Part shown: piece by piece, positions 42,245-49,240 of the stretch
Layout: the number at the start of each line of letters is the position of its first letter
How positions within the stretch are numbered: the first letter of the stretch is position 1
Origin: Labilithrix sp.
GTDB lineage: Bacteria; Myxococcota_A; Polyangia; Polyangiales; Polyangiaceae
Length of the DNA: 64,000 bases
Reading direction: 5' to 3'
NCBI GenBank assembly: GCA_019637225.1
Contig: JAHBWC010000026.1
Span: 18,152-82,151 of the forward strand
Notes under the pieces: generated by a model
The model's database searches: none
Told to the model about the DNA's origin: nothing
What the model saw: only the letters and a program-made list of their open reading frames with translations
Program-made: the position numbers and the translations under genes

Positions 42245-43450
42245 TCACCAGCTCTGCGACGACGGGACGAGGGCGGGGCCCGGTCGACCCAGGAGGTAGC
42301 CCTGGAGGTAGTCGCAGCCGAGGTCGATCACGGTCGCCAGCTCCGGCATCGTCTCGATGCCCTCCGCAACGACGTGCATGTCGAGCTCGCGGCAGAGCCG
42401 GGTCATCGACTCGACGATGTGCCTCTTCACGGGAGAGCCCTCGATCCCGCGGATCAGCGACATGTCGAGCTTCACGACCTCGGGCTCGAGCGTCGCGAAG
42501 CTCGTGAGCCCCGCGTAGCCCGCGCCGAGGTCGTCGATGGCGAGCCTGAAGCCGCGACGGCGAAGCTCGGCGGCGCGGTGCTTCGTCTCCGTGACGTCGT
42601 CGAGCGCGGCCCGCTCGGTGATCTCGAGGACGACGTGGTCGGCGATCTTCGTGAGCGGCGCGTGCCGGTCGTAGAGGTTCGAGTCGAGCATGTCGGCCGG
42701 GTGGAGGTTCACGAAGAGCGTCATCCCGTCGTCCGGCGGGCGGAACGACGTCGCCGCGAGCTCGCGCACGCGGCGGCCGACCTCCTGGATACGACCGAGC
42801 CGCTCGGCGGCCTCGAGCAGCGCGCCCGGGTGGGGCATCGACGGCTCCTTGGTGCGCATCAGCGCCTCGAAGCCCATGGTCTTGCGCGCGCGGCGATCGA
42901 CGATCGGCTGGAAGACGATCGACAGCGTCTCGAGCGCACGATCGAAGCAGGTGTGCAGGCCCGCGCGATCGCCCGCGAGGGGAGAGCCGCCGACGCCGGC
43001 CGCGACCGCCTCGCGCTTGGTCCTGGCGAGGCGCGCGAGCTTGGCGGCGCGGAGGAGCGTGCCGTGGAGCACGTCGTGCGCGAACGGCTTCTGGACGTAC
43101 GTCAGCGCCCCGAGCTCGAGCGCGGCGATGGCGGTCTCGACGCTCGGCTGGCCGGTCATGAGCACGACGGGTACATCGAGGTCGTAGGTACGGACGAGGC
43201 GGAGGAGGTCGACGCCGGACATGCCCGGCAGGCCGATGTCGCTGAGGACGCCGTCGTACGTCTCCTTGACGAGGAGCTCCGCCGCCGCGGAGCCGTCCGA
43301 GACCGCCGTCACGTCGAACGTCTCGGAGAGTGTGCGCACGAGGGCGTGGCGGAGCCCGTCCTCGTCCTCGACGAGCAAGAGGCGCGGGCGCGCGCCGTCC
43401 GCGGGGGTATCCCGCCGCGCCGGGAGCTCTCGCGTCGGCTTGTTCATCAT
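42245..43450 (-). CDS. Receiver-EAL cyclic-di-GMP phosphodiesterase
   Basis: 401 residues. Receiver at about 22-145 (LLLVEDEDGLRHAL, LSDIGLPGMSG, VQKPF), then an EAL domain from about 180. Active-site residues are all visible: the E-x-L-x-R signature (FEALMRT), the Asn in FVNLHP, Glu in LEITERA, the Asp pair in AIDDLGAGYAG, Lys in VKLDMSLI, Glu in VAEGIET and Gln in YLQGYLLGRP. So it should hydrolyse c-di-GMP under control of receiver phosphorylation. Start ATG 43450 (Met-Met). Divergent from a PilZ gene that could read the c-di-GMP it controls. Confidence 0.92.
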   Translation of the reverse strand: MMNKPTRELPARRDTPADGARPRLLLVEDEDGLRHALVRTLSETFDVTAVSDGSAAAELLVKETYDGVLSDIGLPGMSGVDLLRLVRTYDLDVPVVLMTGQPSVETAIAALELGALTYVQKPFAHDVLHGTLLRAAKLARLARTKREAVAAGVGGSPLAGDRAGLHTCFDRALETLSIVFQPIVDRRARKTMGFEALMRTKEPSMPHPGALLEAAERLGRIQEVGRRVRELAATSFRPPDDGMTLFVNLHPADMLDSNLYDRHAPLTKIADHVVLEITERAALDDVTETKHRAAELRRRGFRLAIDDLGAGYAGLTSFATLEPEVVKLDMSLIRGIEGSPVKRHIVESMTRLCRELDMHVVAEGIETMPELATVIDLGCDYLQGYLLGRPGPALVPSSQSW

Positions 43451-43599
43451 CGGGCGAGGCCCATCGGAACGAGGTCCATCAAAACGAGCTCCATCGGAAC
43501 AGCGCGGCTGGCTCACGTCAACGTGGGAGTCCGCGGAATCGTGGAAAGTCGACTCACCGCGGACTTAACGGTCGCTCGCTCGCGACGTTCATCGAGTCC

Positions 43600-43941
43600 A
43601 TGGATTCGTCCGATCGCCGCCGCGACGTCCGCGCGCACGCCTCGCCCCCCGCCCAGATCCTCCGCGTCGGCTCCGCCGAACGCATCGAGATCCTGAACGC
43701 GAGCTACCGAGGGCTCTTCATCCGCACGAACACGCCGCCCCCGCTGAACCAGCTCCTGCGCATCCGCATCGAGCTCCCGACGAAGACCGTCGAGCTCAAC
43801 GGCGTCCCCGTCCGCGTCGTGGCCGACGGCAGCGGGCGTGCGGGGATCGGTGTGCGCTTCTTCGCGCTGAACGGCGAGGACAAGCGGTTCTGGGAGTCGT
43901 ACATCACGAGCCTCCTGTCGCCGCGCCGGATGGCGGCGTGA
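43600..43941 (+). CDS. PilZ-domain cyclic-di-GMP effector
   Basis: 113 residues, PilZ domain only. The two c-di-GMP-binding blocks are present: an Arg cluster RRRDVRA (R-x-x-x-R) near the N-terminus and NASYRGLFI, a variant of D/N-x-S-x-x-G. The C-terminal IGVRFFALNGEDKRFWESY fits the end of the fold. Start ATG 43600. Likely binds c-di-GMP and acts by protein contact, next to the EAL gene on the other side. Confidence 0.85.
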   Translation: MDSSDRRRDVRAHASPPAQILRVGSAERIEILNASYRGLFIRTNTPPPLNQLLRIRIELPTKTVELNGVPVRVVADGSGRAGIGVRFFALNGEDKRFWESYITSLLSPRRMAA

Positions 43942-44090
43942 CGGTGTTTCCCGTGCGCGAAACGGCTGACCGCCATCCTTCTGACGAGCGCCACTTCCTT
44001 GGTGGTCGGCGCCAGGTGGATGACGCCGGTGTTTGCGGTCAATTCTCGGAAATGCACGATTTTAGCGCTGTCCACGGCGCGGCGGGGCGG

Positions 44091-44106
44091 TGGCACGGAG
44101 GGTGCT
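44091..44106 (+). promoter_or_regulatory. Sigma-54-like -24/-12 promoter candidate
   Basis: TGGCACG-GAGG-GTGCT matches the sigma-54 consensus (TGGCACG-N4-TTGCW) at all but one base, with the GG and GC at the exact 12-base distance. It lies 13 bases before the ATG of the sigma factor gene, so transcription from it would leave almost no leader; this weakens the case. Confidence 0.4.
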
Positions 44107-44118
44107 GAAGCACCTGTC

Positions 44119-44784
44119 ATGGAAACGCAGCCCGCCCCGCTCACGCTCTCGAACAGCGACTTCGCCGCTCACATGCACCTCGTCCTCGGCATCGTCGCCG
44201 ACTTCATGCGTCGCGTCCCGCGAAGCGTCCAGCGCGAGGACCTCGTCGCCGCCGGCTCGGTGGGCCTGCTCCACGCGCTCCGTTCGCAGAAGCACACCTG
44301 CCCGGAGATGCTCACCGCCTATGCGCGCATCCGCATCCGCGGCGCCGTGATCGACGAGCTGCGCCGCCACGACTGGTCTCCCCGCCGCCGCCGCACCCCG
44401 GCCGCGAGCGCCGCGCAGAGCGGCGCCCCCGTCATCAAGAACGCGCCGACGACGGCGTCGAACGGCGAGGAGAAGACGGGCGTCGTCGTGGTCGGCTTCG
44501 ACGACCTTCCCCCGACGCACTCGCTCCGCGAGGAGGGGCCGTCGCCGTTCGAGCAGGTCGAGATCCGGCGCTCGAGTGTGGACGTTCGCCGCGCCGTCGA
44601 GAAGCTCCCGGCGCGCGAGCGCACCATCGTTCGGATGCGCTACTTCGACGATGTCTCGAGCAAGGCCATTGCGTCATCGCTTGGTTTGAGTGAAGCTCGA
44701 GTCTCGCAATTGCTTGCGCGTGCGACCTCGCAGCTCAAGCAGCTCCTGACGGAGCAGCCGGGAGAGCTGAATCTCGCGGCGTAG
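44119..44784 (+). CDS. FliA/WhiG-like sigma-70 family factor
   Basis: 221 residues. Region 2: EDLVAAGSVGLLHALRSQ and TAYARIRIRGAVIDELRRHDWSPRRRR, the typical FliA-type LR-x-x-D-W-x-x-R end; a long low-complexity insert replaces most of region 3; region 4 is a clear HTH (EKLPARERTIVRMRYFDDVSSKAIASSLGLSEARVSQLLARA). Group-3 sigma factors direct motility, development or stress genes; no flagellar genes are around except a FliO-like one 10 kb away. Start ATG 44119. The sigma-54 activator begins 14 bases after the stop, so the two are cotranscribed. Confidence 0.85.
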   Translation: METQPAPLTLSNSDFAAHMHLVLGIVADFMRRVPRSVQREDLVAAGSVGLLHALRSQKHTCPEMLTAYARIRIRGAVIDELRRHDWSPRRRRTPAASAAQSGAPVIKNAPTTASNGEEKTGVVVVGFDDLPPTHSLREEGPSPFEQVEIRRSSVDVRRAVEKLPARERTIVRMRYFDDVSSKAIASSLGLSEARVSQLLARATSQLKQLLTEQPGELNLAA

Positions 44785-44798
44785 CGCGGAGGAGCACA

Positions 44799-46355
44799 AT
44801 GACCGAGCCGGGGGCGGCTACCAACGCGGAAGACCGACCCTCCCTTCGCCCCGACGGCGAGGCTCCGATTCGTGTGCTCGTGGTCGACGACGAGAGCGGC
44901 GTGCGAAACGCCATCTCGCGCGTCCTCCGCAACGCGGGGATGCTCCCGTCCGCCGTCGAGAGCGGTGCGGGGGCGCTCGAGCTCCTCGAGCGCGAGCCCT
45001 TCGATGTTGCACTTCTCGACGTTCGCATGCCGAGCATGACGGGGCCGCAGCTCCTGTCGCGCATCAAGGCGGCGCGCTACCCGGCCGAGGTCATCATGAT
45101 GACGGCGTTCGCCGACATCGCGACCACGGTGAGCGCGGTCAAGGAAGGCGCCTACGGCTTTCTGACCAAGCCGTTCGTCGCGAACGAGTCGATCGTCATC
45201 GAGGTCTTGAACGCCGCGGGCCACAAGCGCCTGCGCGAGCGTACCGAGCGGCTCCAGCGGGAGCTCGCCGACCTCCGCCCAGGCGAGATGGTGGGCCTCT
45301 GCGCGCAGATGCGCGAGGTGAACCGCATCATCTCGGGCGTCGCGAAGGCGGACTCGACGATCCTCGTGCTCGGCGAGAGCGGCACGGGCAAGGAGCTCGT
45401 CGCGCGCGCGATCCATCAGCGGTCACGGCGCGCGAGCAAGCCGCTCGTGGCGGTCAACTGCGCCGCGATTCCGCAGGAGCTCGTCGAGAGCGAGCTCTTC
45501 GGCCATACGCGCGGCGCCTTCACGACGGCGCTCTCCGCGCGCGCCGGCCTCTTCGAGGCGGCGAACGGCGGCACGCTCTTCCTCGACGAGATCGGCGATC
45601 TGCCGACGAGCGCGCAGGTGAAGCTCCTCCGCACGCTCGAGTCCGGCGAGGTGAAGCCCGTCGGGAGCGACTCGGTCAAGCACGTCGACGTCCGCGTGGT
45701 CGCGGCCACGAACGCGAACCTCAAGGCCGCCATCGCGGCCGGCACGTTCCGTCAGGACCTCTTCTACCGGCTCAACGTCATCGCCGTGAACCTGCCTCCG
45801 CTCCGCGAGCGCGACGACGACGTGCTGCGGCTGGCGCAGCATTTCCTCCAGAAGTACGCCGAGATGGCGGGGCGGCCGGTGCCGCGCATCGGGCCCGACG
45901 CCGCGAGGTGCCTCACGCACTACGACTGGCCGGGCAACGTACGCGAGCTCGAGCACGCCATCGAGCGCGCTCTCGTCCTCGACGAGAGCGACGTGCTCGG
46001 CGCGTCGGCGTTGCCGCCCGAGATCGCCAGCCGGGCGAAGAGCGGTCCGCCTCCGTCGGGCGCGATCCGCGCGGCGAGCACGGCGGCCGAGCCGTCCGCG
46101 TCGGACGTGCCTGCGCGGTCGTCCATCGAGGACGCCGTCGCGTCGCTGGGCCTCCACGAGCTCGCCTACGCGGACGCGAAGAAGCGTGTCGTCGCCGACT
46201 TCACCGAGGCCTACGTCGCGTCGATTCTTCGAATCACGGGCGGAAACATGTCCGAGGCGGCGCGTCGATCGGGCCTCGACCGGTCGAACTTCCGCCGCCT
46301 CGTCCGCAGCAAGCCGTCGTCGTCGTCGGAGTCACCGTCCGGCGACGACGACTGA
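44799..46355 (+). CDS. NtrC-family response regulator with altered GAFTGA loop
   Basis: 518 residues: receiver (about 25-145; VLVVDDESGV, LLDVRMPS, TKPF), AAA+ domain (about 175-400) with Walker A GESGTGKE and Walker B LFLDEIGD, and a Fis-type HTH at the C-terminus (MSEAARRSGLDRSNFRRLV). The loop that contacts sigma-54 reads GAFTTA (codons ggc gcc ttc acg acg gcg) instead of GAFTGA, so it may be impaired with sigma-54 or act without it. Start ATG 44799, 14 bases after the sigma gene. The partner kinase is not in the immediate operon. Confidence 0.9.
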   Translation: MTEPGAATNAEDRPSLRPDGEAPIRVLVVDDESGVRNAISRVLRNAGMLPSAVESGAGALELLEREPFDVALLDVRMPSMTGPQLLSRIKAARYPAEVIMMTAFADIATTVSAVKEGAYGFLTKPFVANESIVIEVLNAAGHKRLRERTERLQRELADLRPGEMVGLCAQMREVNRIISGVAKADSTILVLGESGTGKELVARAIHQRSRRASKPLVAVNCAAIPQELVESELFGHTRGAFTTALSARAGLFEAANGGTLFLDEIGDLPTSAQVKLLRTLESGEVKPVGSDSVKHVDVRVVAATNANLKAAIAAGTFRQDLFYRLNVIAVNLPPLRERDDDVLRLAQHFLQKYAEMAGRPVPRIGPDAARCLTHYDWPGNVRELEHAIERALVLDESDVLGASALPPEIASRAKSGPPPSGAIRAASTAAEPSASDVPARSSIEDAVASLGLHELAYADAKKRVVADFTEAYVASILRITGGNMSEAARRSGLDRSNFRRLVRSKPSSSSESPSGDDD

Positions 46356-46401
46356 GCCGGCGCGCACGGCCGGCTCGCTCGTCGTCGGACCTCGCGGCGG
46401 C

Positions 46402-47706
46402 TCAGAGGCCGCGGCGGCGGATCATCTCCACGAGCGTCGTGCGGTTCAGGCCGAGGAGCTGCGCGGCGCGGTTGCGGTTGCCCGCCGTGCGCGTGAGCGC
46501 CTGGCGGATCAAGTTGTTCTGGTAGCTGTCGATCGCGTTGAACAGATCGACGCCGGTGTCGGGGAGAACGCGGGGGAAGCGCGGGTCCGAGCCGCGACGG
46601 ACGGCGCCCGCGGCGGTGTTGTCGACCGCCGGAGCGGGGGCGCCGGCGGGCGCGGTGGCGAGGTCCGCCGGGGTGGCCGGCGAGACGGCCGAGGGGACCA
46701 CCGCCGGGAGGAACTGCGTCCGCGGCGGCGCGTTGGCGATCGGCAAGAGGGCGCGGAGCTCGCGCTGCACGTCGATGGAGGGCGGCGTGGGCTCGGCCGG
46801 CGCAAAGACCGGGGCCGGGGCGGTCGACGCCTCGGCCGCAGGCGCCGGCGTCGGCTTGTGGAGCGCGCGCGCGACGCGGCCGAAGACGTCCTCGGCCTCG
46901 ACGAACGGGCCGCGCGCGAGCAGGACGCCGCGCTCGAGCGCGTTCTCCAGCGCGCGGACGTTGCCCGGCCACGGGTAGGCTTCGATCGCGGTGACGGCCT
47001 CGTCCGAGAGCCCGCGGAGGTCGTCGCGACCGGCGCGCTCGGCGAACACGCGGCAGAAGTGGCGCGCGAGGAGGCCGAGATCGCCCTTGCGCTCGCGGAG
47101 CGCGGGGAGCTCGACGTGGATCACGTTGAGTCGGTAGTAGAGGTCCTCGCGGAAGCGGCCCGCCTTCACCTCGGCCTCGAGATCGCGGTTGGTGGCGGCC
47201 ACGATGCGGACGTCGCACTTCATCGCGCGCGTCTCGCCGAGCGGCGTGTATTCACGCTGCTGGAGGAGGCGGAGGAGCTTCACCTGCACGGCGAGGGGGA
47301 GCTCGCCGACCTCGTCGAGGAAGAGCGTGCCGCCCTCGGCCGCCGCGACGAGGCCGCGACGCGAGCCCTGCGCGCCGGTGAAGGCGCCCTTGGCGTGGCC
47401 GAACAGCTCGCTCTCGACGAGCTCGTTCGGGATTGCGCCGCAGTTGATCGTGACGAGCGGCGCGCTCCGGCGCGTGCTCGCGTCGTGAAGCGCGGCGACG
47501 ACGAGCTCCTTGCCCGTCCCGCTCTCGCCCGTGACGAGCACGGTGCACGCCGAGCGCGCCACGCGGTCGATCGTCTCGAGCACCTGCGCGAGCCGGGTGT
47601 CCTGGCTGATGATCTTGCCCCGGCTCGTGGGGCGGAGGGTGTGAAGGTTGCGCCGCGGCTGGGCCTCGAACGAGTGGACGGGCTGAGGAATGGCAGACAG
47701 GCGCAT
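46402..47706 (-). CDS. Sigma-54-dependent activator without receiver
   Basis: 434 residues. AAA+ domain from about residue 35 with Walker A GESGTGKE, intact GAFTGA and Walker B LFLDEVGELP, then a Pro/Ala-rich linker of about 100 residues and a Fis-type HTH (NRNRAAQLLGLNRTTLVEMIRRRG). There is no receiver or GAF domain, so activity must be controlled by amount or partner contact, as in PspF. ATG 47706 is chosen; TTG 47712 would add two residues. It converges on the previous gene; nearest own-strand neighbour is an unknown gene. Confidence 0.9.
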   Translation of the reverse strand: MRLSAIPQPVHSFEAQPRRNLHTLRPTSRGKIISQDTRLAQVLETIDRVARSACTVLVTGESGTGKELVVAALHDASTRRSAPLVTINCGAIPNELVESELFGHAKGAFTGAQGSRRGLVAAAEGGTLFLDEVGELPLAVQVKLLRLLQQREYTPLGETRAMKCDVRIVAATNRDLEAEVKAGRFREDLYYRLNVIHVELPALRERKGDLGLLARHFCRVFAERAGRDDLRGLSDEAVTAIEAYPWPGNVRALENALERGVLLARGPFVEAEDVFGRVARALHKPTPAPAAEASTAPAPVFAPAEPTPPSIDVQRELRALLPIANAPPRTQFLPAVVPSAVSPATPADLATAPAGAPAPAVDNTAAGAVRRGSDPRFPRVLPDTGVDLFNAIDSYQNNLIRQALTRTAGNRNRAAQLLGLNRTTLVEMIRRRGL

Positions 47707-47887
47707 GGACAAGAGGTCTCCTCACACTCCGGGGGGTGACGCCCGGACGTTCAGGTCTCAATGCAAACGCGAAGCCGACTTCGAGTCGGAAGCTGGGTCC
47801 TGGATTTTCGCCGTTTCGAGCGGTCGCCAGGAGCGGGCCGCGTTGTCCACGGCGACCCTGGGTCAGAAGAGACCCCGGCTCATGACC

Positions 47888-48538
47888 TCACGCGCCGAGC
47901 GGCGGGTAGGGCATGGTGGAGTGACGTCGGGGAGCCAGCGCGCTGTGCTGCATGCCGTGGCTGCAACCGCGGATCTTCGCCATCCCGTCGAAGGCGACGG
48001 TCTCGCACTGGCGGCAGACGCTGAGCTCGGTCTCGTAGTCGCCCGGACGCGCGAGGTAGTCGACCGCGAAGAGCGACAGGACGCGGTCGGCGAGGCGCGG
48101 CGCTTCGCCGGTCGGCGCCCACGCGGGCTCTCCCTGGCCGTCCTGGCAGCGGATCACGGTCCCCGCGATGAGCGCGCGAAGCACGAAGCTCGCGGAGTTG
48201 TCCTTCGCGATGGCCGCGAGCGTCTCGAAGATCTCCGTTCGCGCGCTCTCCATGATCCGCTCGATGAGTCGCGCGTCGATGTCGCGCAAGAGCGGCACCG
48301 GCCACACCTGGCCGGGGCTCTCCTTGGACGCGTGCTGGGTGAGCGCCGCGTAGGTCCCCGTGAGCCACATCCCGAGCTCGGCCTTCCCCCACGCCTTCGA
48401 CTCGTTGATGAACGTGAGCGCCGCCTCGCGGCACGCCCCCGCGATCTCCGCCGCCGTCTGGCTCGGGAGGATCACGACCGTGTCGAGCGCCTCGGTCGCC
48501 TCTTCTCCTCCCTCGGGGGGGTCGAACTCGTTCTGCAT
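47888..48538 (-). CDS. Hypothetical protein with C-terminal Cys/His cluster
   Basis: 216 residues from ATG 48538 (MQNEFDPPEGG); a longer frame to 48562 exists. Mostly helical, soluble. The end VCRQCETVAFDGMAKIRGCSHG has a C-x-x-C plus C-x-H group that could bind zinc. No family recognised. It lies 180 bases upstream (same strand) of the sigma-54 activator and is divergent from a PilZ gene with 260 bases between, so both need separate promoters. Confidence 0.65.
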   Translation of the reverse strand: MQNEFDPPEGGEEATEALDTVVILPSQTAAEIAGACREAALTFINESKAWGKAELGMWLTGTYAALTQHASKESPGQVWPVPLLRDIDARLIERIMESARTEIFETLAAIAKDNSASFVLRALIAGTVIRCQDGQGEPAWAPTGEAPRLADRVLSLFAVDYLARPGDYETELSVCRQCETVAFDGMAKIRGCSHGMQHSALAPRRHSTMPYPPLGA

Positions 48539-48799
48539 GGCGGTGCATAGAGCAGCCTCCATACCAAGCGGGACCGAGCGATCGCGGGGCTCCTGGGCCC
48601 GCTCGGGGCGCGATCGCAGCGGTTGAGCGCGATCTTCATGACGGTACGAGCCACGCCGATGACGAAAGCGTCAACGGCCTGGCGAGCGCCGGCCTCCGGC
48701 TCCTCGCGACGGGAACAAACTGAAGAACGGGGCGGACCCGCCGTTGAAGCGGGGGAAGGGCGCACCCAACCAGCGTCCAGAGCGAGGGAGAACCGGGCG

Positions 48800-49195
48800 A
48801 TGGGCGCTGCCATCAAGTTGATCGAGCACGAGAACGCGGAGCCGAGGACGCAGATGCGGAGGGCTCCGCGCGCGAACGCGTACCTCTGCATCGACCTCTG
48901 CAGCGAGCACAACTTCTGGACGGGGCTCACGATGAACCTGTCGGAAGGTGGCGTGTTCGTGGCGACGCACGTGCTCCTCCCGACGGGCTCGCTCGTGGCC
49001 ATCCACCTGGAGCTCCCGCGTCACCCGGCGCGCATCATGACGCTCGGCGAGGTGCGGTGGAGTCGAGCGTACACCGGCGACGACGACGTCCCGCCGGGGC
49101 TCGGGATCCAGTTCGTCGGTCTCGACGAGCCGACGCTCCGGGCCATCCGGAAGTTCGTCACCACGATCCGGGAGCCGATGCTCTTCGAGCGCTGA
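48800..49195 (+). CDS. PilZ-domain protein (TIGR02266-like)
   Basis: 131 residues, one PilZ domain: RRAPRANAYLCIDL contains the R-x-x-x-R binding arm, NLSEGGVFVAT the N-x-S-x-x-G block, and the fold ends in GLGIQFVGLDEPTLRAIRKFV. This is the myxobacterial-type PilZ group with an added helical end. Start ATG 48800, preceded by GAACCGGGCG; upstream frame lacks similarity. Second PilZ protein within 5 kb of the EAL gene. Confidence 0.83.
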   Translation: MGAAIKLIEHENAEPRTQMRRAPRANAYLCIDLCSEHNFWTGLTMNLSEGGVFVATHVLLPTGSLVAIHLELPRHPARIMTLGEVRWSRAYTGDDDVPPGLGIQFVGLDEPTLRAIRKFVTTIREPMLFER

Positions 49196-49240
49196 CCGCC
49201 CGCGTGTACACGAGGGCGATGTCGCGCTAGACCGTGCGGC

